Assembly: GCA_964566425.1 (NCBI GenBank)
Contig: CAZMIL010000002.1
Coordinates: 9,799-73,798 of the forward strand
DNA length: 64,000 nucleotides
Source of the DNA: CAZMIL01 sp964566425
GTDB lineage: Bacteria > Patescibacteriota > Microgenomatia > UBA1406 > GWC2-37-13
Reading direction: 5' to 3'
Positions 15,606 to 24,432 of this stretch are shown here, piece after piece. The notes under the pieces are model-generated. The model was not told the DNA's origin. It saw nothing but the letters and a program-made list of their open reading frames with translations, and ran no database searches. The translations under genes were made by a program, and so were the position numbers. Positions within the stretch are counted from its first letter, which is position 1. Each line of letters opens with the position of its first letter.

Positions 15606-15854
15606 TTAGTCTCTGACAAAAACGTATTTTTTTCCCTTGATCTGTTTGAAGTCGATTTTACCTTTTTTGATAGCAATAATCGTGTAGTCCTTCGAGAGCA
15701 GGGTTCCTTCACCTGCTCTAAACTTAGTTCCGACTTGTCTAATAATAACATTTCCGGGCTTCGCAATCTGACCTCCATAGAGTTTAACCCCAAGACGTTT
15801 TGAGCGCGAATCTCTATTTCCCGAGGCCGCTTTTTGTGATTTTGTATGTGCCAT
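15606..15854 (-). CDS. rpmA: 50S ribosomal protein bL27
   Basis: Ribosomal protein whose N-terminus reaches toward the peptidyl-transferase centre. 82 aa; MAHTKSQKAASGNRDSRSKRLGVKLYGGQ matches the bL27 start, and IIRQVGTKFRAGEGT the core. The usual glycine/serine-rich tip (KKGGGSTRNGRDS) is changed to TKSQKAASGNRDS. No cleavable N-terminal extension as in Firmicutes. Directly follows rplU with one base between. Confidence 0.95.
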   Translation of the reverse strand: MAHTKSQKAASGNRDSRSKRLGVKLYGGQIAKPGNVIIRQVGTKFRAGEGTLLSKDYTIIAIKKGKIDFKQIKGKKYVFVRD

Positions 15855-15855
15855 A

Positions 15856-16167
15856 TTAAACTTTGGTAATTTTAATTTTTGTTAATTGAGCGCGAAAACC
15901 TCTAACTTTCCTATATCTGACTTTAGCTCTAAATCGTGCTACTCTTAATTTTTCCCCTTTCAGCTGGGCGATTACCTTTGCCTGAGTCTTTTCCTTGAGC
16001 GTGGGCGAACCCAGGGAAACTAGTTTTTTGTCGTTGTCGATGATCGCAAAAGTTTCTAAAAGAATCTCGACATTATCTTTGCTTTTGAGATGATCTACAA
16101 TTAATTCTTGACCTTCAGACACTAAGTATTGCTTACCTCCAGTTTTAACTACTGCCAATTTTGCCAT
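15856..16167 (-). CDS. rplU: 50S ribosomal protein bL21
   Basis: Large-subunit protein that binds 23S rRNA. 103 aa; starts MAKLAVVKTGGKQYLVSEGQ and ends with the conserved KVRYRKVRGFRAQLTKIKI basic region. The rplU-rpmA order is nearly universal in bacteria. The unit has its own promoter inside the end of the upstream rodA-like gene, with TATAAT ending 5 nt before the ATG. Confidence 0.96.
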   Translation of the reverse strand: MAKLAVVKTGGKQYLVSEGQELIVDHLKSKDNVEILLETFAIIDNDKKLVSLGSPTLKEKTQAKVIAQLKGEKLRVARFRAKVRYRKVRGFRAQLTKIKITKV

Positions 16168-16172
16168 ATAAA

Positions 16173-16201
16173 ATTATACAAGATTTATAAGATTAGAGCA
16201 A
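16173..16201 (-). promoter_or_regulatory. rplU-rpmA promoter
   Basis: TTGCTC (16201-16196), 17 bp, TATAAT (16178-16173) and then 5 nt to the ATG of rplU. No SD is present, so the L21 message is predicted to be leaderless. The -35 element lies within the 3' end of the rodA-like gene. Confidence 0.65.
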
Positions 16202-17219
16202 GCCCGAGCAGAAAACTAACCAATGAGGATCCACCATAGGAGAGTAATGGGAGGGCGACTCCCGCAATTGGTAAGATACCAAGGTTCATTCCGACATTGA
16301 TTAAAACTTGAAAGATGAAGTAAGCACAAAAGCCCAATATAAAAAATTTTTTAAATTGGCTATCTTCATCGTCAGAAATAAAATATGCGGTTAGTTTCTT
16401 CAGCAGATTAAAAAAAATCGCAAAATAGAGAACAAGGACGCTGGCTCCTCCCAAAAAACCAAATTGTTCTATTAGAGAGGAGAAGGCAAAATCTGTATGA
16501 TTTTCGGGCAGAAAGTACAATTTTGTCTGAGTTCCATAACCTAAACCACGACCAAAAAATTTTCCAGAGCCAACCGTAATAATTGCCTGAGTCAAATTGT
16601 AATTTATACCTTGTTGATCTATCTCTGGATTGAGGAAACTAACAATTCTATTTTTCTGATAATCCTTAAGTGTAAACCAGCCTACGGGAATGATTAGAAT
16701 CGCAATTAAGACTGTATAAATGAGATAACGTTTAGGGAGGTTTGAATAAAGAGCGATGACTAAATAAATAAAGAAAAAAATAAGAGCATTACCCAAGTCA
16801 GGCTGCTTAAAAATGATCAATAATGGTAAAAAAAGGTAACCTAGACTTTTAAGATAAATTATGAGCTCGCCCAATTCCTTACGATGACGAGTAAAGAAAT
16901 CTGCAAGAAAAATAATAAAAAAAATCTTAAAAAATTCTGAGGGTTGAAAATTAAAGAAAAATAGGTTGATCCAACGTCGTGAGCCCTTGACTTCTATGCC
17001 GATAATAAAAGTAATAACTAAGAGTGCAATAAATAGCCAATAAAAAAATTTGGAATTAGCTTTGAAAAAATTCATTCCTAATTTTTTGACAACAACAAAG
17101 ACAACAACGGCAATCAAAAAAAAGAGAAGTTGATTTACAACTAAATCTCGTCTGATCCCAAAAAGATTAAAAAAAGCAAAGATATTAAGCAAGAAAGCAG
17201 AAAAAAGGGAGACGAACAT
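16185..17219 (-). CDS. rodA: SEDS-family peptidoglycan glycosyltransferase, RodA-like
   Basis: Polymerises lipid II glycan chains together with a class B PBP. 344 aa, about ten membrane helices, with SEDS landmarks KGSRRWINL, FQPSEFFKI, KQPDLGNALIF and the C-terminal ILPIAGVALPLLSYGGSS. It is one of two SEDS proteins here; the other (24433-25527) lies between murD and murG and is the better FtsW candidate, so this copy is assigned to elongation by position. It starts 4 nt after the ileS stop. Confidence 0.85.
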   Translation of the reverse strand: MFVSLFSAFLLNIFAFFNLFGIRRDLVVNQLLFFLIAVVVFVVVKKLGMNFFKANSKFFYWLFIALLVITFIIGIEVKGSRRWINLFFFNFQPSEFFKIFFIIFLADFFTRHRKELGELIIYLKSLGYLFLPLLIIFKQPDLGNALIFFFIYLVIALYSNLPKRYLIYTVLIAILIIPVGWFTLKDYQKNRIVSFLNPEIDQQGINYNLTQAIITVGSGKFFGRGLGYGTQTKLYFLPENHTDFAFSSLIEQFGFLGGASVLVLYFAIFFNLLKKLTAYFISDDEDSQFKKFFILGFCAYFIFQVLINVGMNLGILPIAGVALPLLSYGGSSLVSFLLGLALIL

Positions 17220-17223
17220 ATCT

Positions 17224-20169
17224 TTATTTTTTAATGACCTTAAATTCCGGTTTTTTTATCAACTTAGTTACGAGAGCCTTTTTCTTAATTTCAATTTCAA
17301 AGGCTGCAGGCCATCCCGGAAGTTCAACTTCGACTTTTTGCCTTAGTCTAGTATTTAATTTTTTCCTCTCAGCTTGGATTTGTCTGATAATCTCTCGTGC
17401 TTGTCCGGCTTCCAAATCTTGATTTTCAACATTCTGATATTCCTTTTTAACGAGTTTCTCATCACTAGAGAAAAATTCTTCCTTGCCTGTATATTTTAAA
17501 CTTTCAACATTTATCTCAGATTCGACAACTTTTCTTACAGAATCCGAAAGTGTACTTGGTCCTCTATAAGAAACCTCCTTTAAGGGAATTCGGACTTTGA
17601 GATTATTTAACTTTCGACGCATTAAGATTAATGAAGCAACTTCCATTCCGTCTAGCATATCTTGCTCAAGTTTTTTATTAATTAACCCCTCATCAGCTTC
17701 TGGCCATTCAGCCAAATGGACTGAATCCTTTCCAGTCAAGTTAGTATAGATTTCTTCAGAAATAAATGGAACAAACGGGGAGAGGATAATGGATAGATTA
17801 ATCAAAACTGAATGTAGTGCTGAATAGAATGAGTTTTTATCTCTTTGATCTTCTGAATTTACCCAGACTCTGCCCCGACTTCTACGAACATACCATGTTG
17901 AGAGGTCTTTAACGAAACTTTCAATCTCTGTCATTGCGGTCTTTGCATCATATTTAAGAAGACTTTCTTTGATCGTCCTACTTAAATTAGTAAGACGACT
18001 GGTAATCCAAACATCAAGAATATTGTTGCTTTTATTTTGTTCCTTTGGACCTTCAAATTCATCGAGATTAGCATACTCTACAAAAAATTTATAAACGTTC
18101 CACAGGAGGAGGTAGAATTGCCGACGTACTTCATCGGCATGCTTATAGCCAAAAAGCATGTTATTTGCAGGATCCTGACGACAATACATCCAGCGCATGA
18201 CGTCAACGCCAATTTTATCCGCACCTTCATTGAACTCAATTGCATTGCCCCAGCTTTTGTGCATCGGTCTGCCATCTTCTCCTAGCAAGGTTCCAAAACC
18301 AAGAACAGTTTTAAAAGGATTTGTGTCTTCGAGAACAGTTGACATCGCGATCAAAGCATAAAACCAATTTTTAAACTGACCAGGGAATGATTCGGTGATA
18401 AAGTCGCGGGGAAACCACTCCTGCCATTTTCTTCTATTTGTAAGATAGAGTGGTTTTCCCTGGTTGTTCTCAGTAATGGTAGAGTAGGGGACAATTCCAG
18501 CATCAAGCCAGGGGTTGCCGACATCATTTATACGTTTTATTTCGGCATTACACTTTGAACATTTAATCGTAATTTCATCGATATAGGGTTTATGTGGAGA
18601 TTTACCTTCAAATTGCTCCCAACCTCTAATTGTTCGTTGCTTGAGTTCATCTTTTGAGCCGATAACTTCAAAATGGTGGCACTTTTGACACTCAAAGATT
18701 GGTAAGGCTAATCCCCAATAGCGGTTCTTTTTACTAATTAGCCAATCATGCATATTTTTCAGCCAATCCAGTTCACGCTCGAGGCCGAAACTCGGTAACC
18801 ATTTAATCTTTTTGGCGACAATCATCATTCGTTGGCGAAGACTTTTACCATCCTTATCCTTTTTATCCATTGAGATATACCATTCGTCTGCCACCTTCCA
18901 AACTAGTTCGGTCTTGCATCGCCAGCATGCAGGATAACGATGAGTGTAAGGCTCAACTCTAAAAAGAAATCTTCCCCGCTCATTGTCTTTTAATGAATCA
19001 ATAATTATCTCGGGATGATTTTTTGCATTTTTACCGCTAAGTTCTCCCAGACTTGGCAAATAGTCGGCATTATCGGCAATAACAGGAATCATCCCCAATC
19101 CAAATTTCTTACCCAATTTAAAATCTTCGGTTCCTGCGCTGACTGCCGTGTGAACAAGGCCAGTTCCTTCAGTACTAGAAATGGGAAGAATTTTGTCGTC
19201 GGTTGCAATTACAGTATGAAAAGTCTGGGCGGTCTCTTTCTTGACTTTTTCGACAGCGAGTAAATAGTCAAACGGACCTTCATATCTCAAACCAATCAAC
19301 TGTTTGCCCTTGATGATTTTGACCTCTTTTTTAGCAGAATTGGCTAAAACTCTTTTTATTGCATCTTTAGCCAACCAAACTAAATCGCCATTTTTTAACT
19401 CAACTAAAACATAATCAAGCTTTGCATCAACAGCGACTGCAATATTGGCAGGTATCGTCCAAGGAGTAGTCGTCCAAACCAAGAGAAACTCTCTCTTCCT
19501 TCCTATAAGTGGTAGTTTGAAATAGATAGATTTGTGAGTAGTTTCCTTGTAGTCTTCGGTCAGCATTTCATGTTGTGAGATTGCGGTTTCGCAGCGTGGA
19601 CACCAAGGGACAGATTCATGTCCTTTATAAATCCACCCCTTTTCATAACATTTTTTTAGGAAATGCCAAATCATATAATTATTTTCGTCGCTCATTGTGA
19701 AGTAGGAATGCTCCCAATCCATAAAATAGCCTAATCTCTGCGATTGCGCTGTCTGGATTTTGGCAAAGCGATATACTCTTTCCTTGCACAGTTGAATGAA
19801 TTTGGCGATCGAAACTTTTTTATCACCCGGAATAAGATTTTCAATTTCTTTCTTATTTTTTAGTTTCAATTCCTTTTCAACTTCTACCTCGATCCATAAT
19901 CCTTGACAATCGAAACCGTTTTGAAATTGCTGACGGTACCCTAAGAGATTAAAAAACTTTTGCCAAAGGTCTTTATATGTTCTTCCCCAGGCATGATGTA
20001 TTCCCATGGGATTGTTCGCAGTAATCGGGCCGTCTTGAAAGGAAAAGACCTTATCGGCAGCATGATTTTTAATTAGATATTTAGAAATAATTCCCTGCTT
20101 GTACCAATGCTCAAGCCATTTTTTCTCCATATCTACGAAATTCTGTTTAGTGTCAGGAGGCGTGAACAT
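17224..20169 (-). CDS. ileS: Isoleucyl-tRNA synthetase
   Basis: Class I synthetase charging tRNA-Ile. The HIGH-type motif reads PMGIHHAWG (about residues 54-62). An editing domain (TTPWTIPANIAVAV, then STEGTGLVHTA) and zinc-type CxxC pairs (CWRCKTELVW; CQKCHHFEV; CSKCNAEI) follow. In place of KMSKS it reads MHKSWGN (about 636-642), then an anticodon-binding domain (WYVRRSRGRVW). 981 aa. I assign Ile rather than Val or Leu by overall layout and editing-domain sequence. It has its own predicted leaderless promoter after ftsZ. Confidence 0.87.
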   Translation of the reverse strand: MFTPPDTKQNFVDMEKKWLEHWYKQGIISKYLIKNHAADKVFSFQDGPITANNPMGIHHAWGRTYKDLWQKFFNLLGYRQQFQNGFDCQGLWIEVEVEKELKLKNKKEIENLIPGDKKVSIAKFIQLCKERVYRFAKIQTAQSQRLGYFMDWEHSYFTMSDENNYMIWHFLKKCYEKGWIYKGHESVPWCPRCETAISQHEMLTEDYKETTHKSIYFKLPLIGRKREFLLVWTTTPWTIPANIAVAVDAKLDYVLVELKNGDLVWLAKDAIKRVLANSAKKEVKIIKGKQLIGLRYEGPFDYLLAVEKVKKETAQTFHTVIATDDKILPISSTEGTGLVHTAVSAGTEDFKLGKKFGLGMIPVIADNADYLPSLGELSGKNAKNHPEIIIDSLKDNERGRFLFRVEPYTHRYPACWRCKTELVWKVADEWYISMDKKDKDGKSLRQRMMIVAKKIKWLPSFGLERELDWLKNMHDWLISKKNRYWGLALPIFECQKCHHFEVIGSKDELKQRTIRGWEQFEGKSPHKPYIDEITIKCSKCNAEIKRINDVGNPWLDAGIVPYSTITENNQGKPLYLTNRRKWQEWFPRDFITESFPGQFKNWFYALIAMSTVLEDTNPFKTVLGFGTLLGEDGRPMHKSWGNAIEFNEGADKIGVDVMRWMYCRQDPANNMLFGYKHADEVRRQFYLLLWNVYKFFVEYANLDEFEGPKEQNKSNNILDVWITSRLTNLSRTIKESLLKYDAKTAMTEIESFVKDLSTWYVRRSRGRVWVNSEDQRDKNSFYSALHSVLINLSIILSPFVPFISEEIYTNLTGKDSVHLAEWPEADEGLINKKLEQDMLDGMEVASLILMRRKLNNLKVRIPLKEVSYRGPSTLSDSVRKVVESEINVESLKYTGKEEFFSSDEKLVKKEYQNVENQDLEAGQAREIIRQIQAERKKLNTRLRQKVEVELPGWPAAFEIEIKKKALVTKLIKKPEFKVIKK

Positions 20170-20177
20170 AAAAGATA

Positions 20178-20186
20178 ATTATAGCA
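20178..20186 (-). promoter_or_regulatory. ileS promoter (extended -10)
   Basis: Minus strand TGC-TATAAT (20186-20178), an extended -10 element, ends 8 nt before the ileS ATG at 20169. No clear -35 hexamer is seen. It lies just after the ftsZ stop codon, so ileS can be expressed apart from the division genes. Confidence 0.5.
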
Positions 20187-20189
20187 GCT

Positions 20190-21323
20190 TTACTTTTTTC
20201 TGAGGAAAGCCGGAATATCAAACTCCGATTCTTCTTCCAGAAATTCCTCTTCGTCCAATTCATCGGCTTTTTCATTGATAGGTTGAGTTCTTTTTAAATC
20301 TTCGAGAGTAACGGGAGTAGGCTCCTTCTGTTGTTCATAATTCTTCTTAAATCTAAATAATCTCAGTTTTCCTTCATCAAATTTGGTAGCAATCATAGTG
20401 ATTTTTATTTGATCGAGCATTTTATCATCAATAACGGCGCCAAAAATGATATCTGCATCAGGATCAACCGTTTTGGCGATGATAGAAACAGCTTCATCGA
20501 CTTCATTCATTGATAAATCTGGACCGCCAACAATATTAAAAAGTACACCTTTTGCTCCCTCGATTGAGACTTCCAGGAGGGGAGAGGAAATAGCTTGCTT
20601 GATTGCGACCATTGCTCTTTTTTCGCCACTCCCCAACCCCATTCCCATCAAGGCTGTTCCGGCACTAGTCATTACCGTCTTGACGTCTGCAAAATCAACA
20701 TTAATCAAACCTGGTGTGGTGACTAATTCGGCAATTCCTTTCACTCCTTGATGAAGAACAGAATCAATTTTTTTGAAGGCTTCCAGAATCGGGGTTTTTT
20801 TATCAACTACTTGCAAAATTTTCTGATTTGGGACGATAATCAAAGTGTCGACTTTTTCTCTTAATCTTTGTATTCCTTCATCGGCGATAATTTTTCTTTT
20901 TGCGCCCTCAAAATCAAAGGGCTTCGTTACAACTGCCACTGTTAGGGCTCCAGCTTCCTTAGCGACTTCTGCAACAATTGGGGCGGCGCCGGTTCCTGTG
21001 CCTCCACCTTCGCCAGCCGTTATGAACACCATGTCTGCGCCAGTCAATTCATCTTTTAGTTTTTCTTTGGATTCCTCGGCAGCCTTAAGACCAATTTCAG
21101 GATCGCCACCAGAGCCTAAACCTTTGGTTAAGTTTTCGCCGATTTGAATTTTAATTGGAGCTTTATTGTAAAGAAGAGCCTGTGAATCAGTATTTACTAC
21201 AACGAATTCCACACCTGGGATTCCTCCATCATCGATCATAGAGTTAAGAGCATTGCTGCCAGCTCCTCCTGCTCCGACGACTTTTATTTTGGCCGGTTGT
21301 CCGGCTCTTGGTTTAACTAACAT
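20190..21323 (-). CDS. ftsZ: Cell division protein FtsZ
   Basis: Tubulin-like GTPase that forms the Z-ring. The tubulin signature GEGGGTGTGAAP is near residues 105-116, GAGGAGSNALN lies at the N-terminus, and the T7-loop region NVDFADVKTVM is intact. A short acidic linker leads to the C-terminal peptide DIPAFLRKK, the site that in other bacteria binds FtsA. About 377 aa, normal. An in-frame TTG at 21326 just after the ftsA stop is an alternative start. Follows ftsA as usual. Confidence 0.97.
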   Translation of the reverse strand: MLVKPRAGQPAKIKVVGAGGAGSNALNSMIDDGGIPGVEFVVVNTDSQALLYNKAPIKIQIGENLTKGLGSGGDPEIGLKAAEESKEKLKDELTGADMVFITAGEGGGTGTGAAPIVAEVAKEAGALTVAVVTKPFDFEGAKRKIIADEGIQRLREKVDTLIIVPNQKILQVVDKKTPILEAFKKIDSVLHQGVKGIAELVTTPGLINVDFADVKTVMTSAGTALMGMGLGSGEKRAMVAIKQAISSPLLEVSIEGAKGVLFNIVGGPDLSMNEVDEAVSIIAKTVDPDADIIFGAVIDDKMLDQIKITMIATKFDEGKLRLFRFKKNYEQQKEPTPVTLEDLKRTQPINEKADELDEEEFLEEESEFDIPAFLRKK

Positions 21324-21328
21324 CAAAC

Positions 21329-22597
21329 CTAGGGAATAAATTGTTTAATAAAATTCTTAACTCTGTTTAAAGAATTTCCTAAGGAAAAATCTTTAAGTAC
21401 TCTCCCAAATCTTTTTATTCCGATTTCCTGGTCTATTATATTTTTTTTAGCTTGTAAAATCAATCCAACTGTTGTTGCATATTGAGGGTCAATGATTTCA
21501 TCGAGCAAACCCGTAACATTCGACGGGATTCCAATCCTTAAGGGTAGACCAACAACTTTTCTGCCTGTTTCTACGATTCCTACGGTTAGGGAACCGCCCC
21601 CAGCAACCACTAATCCCGAGGGGATCGAATCTCCAAAACCACTTTTTTCAATTTCATCAGCGATTAACTTATACATTTCCTCAAGTCGTGCGCCGATAAT
21701 GCTTTCAACAACAGTTTTGGCTGAAATATCATTCATGCTTTCAGGCAAATTTAATTCGGCAAAATTTATTTCATCAAGCTTTTTTTTGTAGTCCTTTTGA
21801 CCACGAAGATTTCTGCTCAAAAAGAGTTTGATTCTTTCAGCTGATTCCAAAGAAATTCTTAACCCAACAGCGATATCATTAGTGATGTGCTTTGCCCCAA
21901 TAGGAATCGATGCAGAATAAGAAAGTGCGCCGTCAGCGTATAAACAAACATCTATTTTTCCACCGCCGATATCGACTAAAACTGCGCCCAATTCTTTTTC
22001 TGTATCGGTTAAAACGGCATCAGCAGAGGCCAGACCTGAAAAAACAAAACCATCATTATCAATTCCTAAGTCCGCTAAACAGCGATCAATATTTTTCAGA
22101 TTTGTCAACGAAGCTGTAATGATGTGCGTATCGACTTCAAGTCTAATACCACTCATTCCAACCGGGTTTTTAATTCCTTCTTGACCGTCGACGATAAATT
22201 CTCGAGCCGAGACATCAATGATTTGCCGTGTTGTTGAGAGTGAAATTGCCCTAGCTGCTTCAACAACGCGTTTGACATCTTCTTCGCTTATCTCTCCTTG
22301 GGGGTTTGTGATTGCAACAACTCCATGAGAATTTAAGGAAGAAATATGAGGGCCACCTACAGAAGTTACAGCATGATTTACTTTTTGCCCAACCATTCTT
22401 TCAGCTTTCTCGATACTTTCCTCAACCGCAGCAGTGACTTGGTCGATGTCAACAATAAGTCCTTTTTTTACTCCACGAGAAGGGGTAGTGTTGAAACCGA
22501 TAATTCTCATTTCCTCTTCTTCTTGTGATTTTATGGCGATGGCAGTAGCTATTTTTGTGCTTCCAATATCGATTCCACAAACTAAATTCTCAGCCAT
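21329..22597 (-). CDS. ftsA: Cell division protein FtsA
   Basis: Actin-like ATPase that tethers FtsZ to the membrane. Phosphate 1 motif CGIDIGSTKIATAI at the N-terminus, the 1C subdomain (RGVKKGLIVDIDQV), phosphate 2 GAVLVDIGGGKIDVCLY and the adenosine motif GLVVAGGGSLTVGI are visible. The last residues (SLNRVKNFIKQFIP) form an amphipathic helix as needed for membrane binding. 422 aa. Two bases after ftsQ and a few bases before ftsZ. Confidence 0.96.
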   Translation of the reverse strand: MAENLVCGIDIGSTKIATAIAIKSQEEEEMRIIGFNTTPSRGVKKGLIVDIDQVTAAVEESIEKAERMVGQKVNHAVTSVGGPHISSLNSHGVVAITNPQGEISEEDVKRVVEAARAISLSTTRQIIDVSAREFIVDGQEGIKNPVGMSGIRLEVDTHIITASLTNLKNIDRCLADLGIDNDGFVFSGLASADAVLTDTEKELGAVLVDIGGGKIDVCLYADGALSYSASIPIGAKHITNDIAVGLRISLESAERIKLFLSRNLRGQKDYKKKLDEINFAELNLPESMNDISAKTVVESIIGARLEEMYKLIADEIEKSGFGDSIPSGLVVAGGGSLTVGIVETGRKVVGLPLRIGIPSNVTGLLDEIIDPQYATTVGLILQAKKNIIDQEIGIKRFGRVLKDFSLGNSLNRVKNFIKQFIP

Positions 22598-22599
22598 AA

Positions 22600-23328
22600 C
22601 TATTTCAATTTTACAATTGGTTTGTCAAAACGAAAATCAAGGGATGTAAAATCCCTGCCTTCAATTCTAAACTGTTTAATTAGAGTTTCAAATTGATAAT
22701 CTTGTAAATTAAGATCTTTACTGATTGAAAAAATTAAAACTCTTTGATTCTGTATGTTTAATCGTATCACATCTTCGCCTATAATATCAATACTAAGAGC
22801 CGCCAAACCGATATCTTTTGCCTTTTGGGTCAAAAATAAGGCAACTTGAATCTCCTTAAAATCAATTTTATCTCCCAGACTATAGTTATCATAATTTAAT
22901 TTTTGATAAAAGTTTATTGTTGGTAGATTTTGTGAATTATCTTTAGCTTTATCAATTATCTTTCCTTTAAGATTAAGCATAAAATATCCCTGATCAACGA
23001 CGAGGGCTGCCTGCATAATCTCTTTACTGACAGAGATCAATAATTGATCGGGAAGTTTTTTGACGATTTGGATATCAGTCAATTGTGGATTTTTTTCAGA
23101 AATTATTTGTTGTATTCTATTATCAGAGATAAGCAAAATATTTTTCTGTTGTAAATTTTCCAGGCCGCTCACGCCTATTTTTCCTTGCTCTGAAAAGACT
23201 GTGATTTTGCGGATCGCAAAATATTGATCTGCAAAAAAGAGAATAAAAAATCCTACTGAAGCAATAAATAAAATTAAAGAGTAATTTCTAAGCTTTGAGT
23301 AGCTCTTCGATGATCGTATTCGCTGCAT
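22600..23328 (-). CDS. ftsQ: FtsQ/DivIB-type division protein
   Basis: Bitopic divisome protein: basic cytoplasmic tail with SSKSYSKLRNY, one transmembrane helix (about residues 17-36), then a POTRA-like domain (about 38-108, IRKITVFS...KLPDQLLISV) and a FtsQ-type beta region. 242 aa. Primary sequence is weakly conserved, but architecture and the murG-ftsQ-ftsA order support the call. It begins within the end of murG (41 nt overlap), consistent with coupled translation. Confidence 0.85.
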   Translation of the reverse strand: MQRIRSSKSYSKLRNYSLILFIASVGFFILFFADQYFAIRKITVFSEQGKIGVSGLENLQQKNILLISDNRIQQIISEKNPQLTDIQIVKKLPDQLLISVSKEIMQAALVVDQGYFMLNLKGKIIDKAKDNSQNLPTINFYQKLNYDNYSLGDKIDFKEIQVALFLTQKAKDIGLAALSIDIIGEDVIRLNIQNQRVLIFSISKDLNLQDYQFETLIKQFRIEGRDFTSLDFRFDKPIVKLK

Positions 23329-24379
23329 CTCTTTTATATAAAAATTTCAAATGCTTAAAGCTGCTTTTATAATTATTTAGATTGCGGTTTACATTGTCAA
23401 TAAGCTTAAATAATTCCGCACTTTTCTCAGATTGTAAAAAAATCTCACCTACTCTATTTTGTTTGAAGATTTCTGCTTGTTTTTGTTGCTCTTTGTGTCC
23501 TGACCATGGTAACGGGATAAAAATAGTTGGTTTTTCAAGAGCTAAAAGCTCAAAAAAAGTATTAGCGCCGGCGCGACCTATTACCAAGTCAGCAAGTGAA
23601 TAAATATAACCAATTTCCTCTTCGAAAAAATGTCTGCGCAATAAATAATTGTTTTTCAACATACTGGGGAGGCCTTTTCGATATTTTTCCAATTCCTCAA
23701 AGTCTTGATACTCTTTTGTATCGCCAGTTTGGTGGATGACGATAAAATTTTCCAGCAATTGGTCCAAAATATTTTTGACATGCATGTTAATACTGTGTGA
23801 ACCTAGAGAACCACCTGTGATATAGATAACCGGTTTATTTTTTTCAACTTTAAATGGTTTCTTTCTAATTTTAAAAATTGCTTGGCGAACAGGATTTCCT
23901 GTAACGACAGTTTTTTCAGCAGGAAAATACTGCGAAGTCTCAGCGAAGGAGACAAAAATACGTTTAGCCAAGAGAGCAACAAATCGACTGGATAAACCTG
24001 GTTGGATGGTCTGTTCATGATGGAAGATAGGAATTCCAAACACCCATGCCCAAAAAGCCACTGGCGCAGCTAAATAACCACCAAAAGAAAGAAGTCTCTG
24101 AGGCCTTTCTTCTTTAATAATTTGTAGACCTTGATATAAGCCGAAAGGTATGCGTAAGATACTCAAAAAATCACGGACGGAAACAGAACGATTTATTCTT
24201 CCGGTATTGAGGTTAATAAATCTTATTTTACGCTTAGTAATCTCTTTATATTCAAGAGAAAGGGTTTGCTCACGTTCAAGAGCATATTTTCGGCCGACAA
24301 AAACTATTTCATGCCCAAGCAACTTATCAATTACAGCAAGAGCAGGGGTTAAATGTCCACCAGTAACCAAAATTTTCAT
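23288..24379 (-). CDS. murG: UDP-GlcNAc:undecaprenyl-PP-MurNAc-pentapeptide GlcNAc transferase MurG
   Basis: GT28 enzyme that turns lipid I into lipid II at the inner membrane face. ATG 24379 gives the expected start MKILVTGGHLTPALAV, where the glycine loop GGHLTPA corresponds to GGTGGHxxPA but is shortened by three residues. YITGGSLGSHSIN, the UDP-binding DLVIGRAGANTFFELLALEKPTIFIPLPW and the GHKEQQKQAE motif are clear. A further 7 codons upstream are open, but the chosen Met fits the family. Follows ftsW. Confidence 0.93.
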   Translation of the reverse strand: MKILVTGGHLTPALAVIDKLLGHEIVFVGRKYALEREQTLSLEYKEITKRKIRFINLNTGRINRSVSVRDFLSILRIPFGLYQGLQIIKEERPQRLLSFGGYLAAPVAFWAWVFGIPIFHHEQTIQPGLSSRFVALLAKRIFVSFAETSQYFPAEKTVVTGNPVRQAIFKIRKKPFKVEKNKPVIYITGGSLGSHSINMHVKNILDQLLENFIVIHQTGDTKEYQDFEELEKYRKGLPSMLKNNYLLRRHFFEEEIGYIYSLADLVIGRAGANTFFELLALEKPTIFIPLPWSGHKEQQKQAEIFKQNRVGEIFLQSEKSAELFKLIDNVNRNLNNYKSSFKHLKFLYKRDAANTIIEELLKA

Positions 24380-24432
24380 CTCTTTATATTCTATCATCAT
24401 CTTTAGGCGAGATGCTATGGGTTATTTATTGT

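Noticed and set aside
17224..20169. ileS as a pseudogene because KMSKS is absent
   Set aside because: The frame is intact for 981 codons with catalytic, editing, zinc and anticodon domains; a Lys-Ser containing loop is in the right place.
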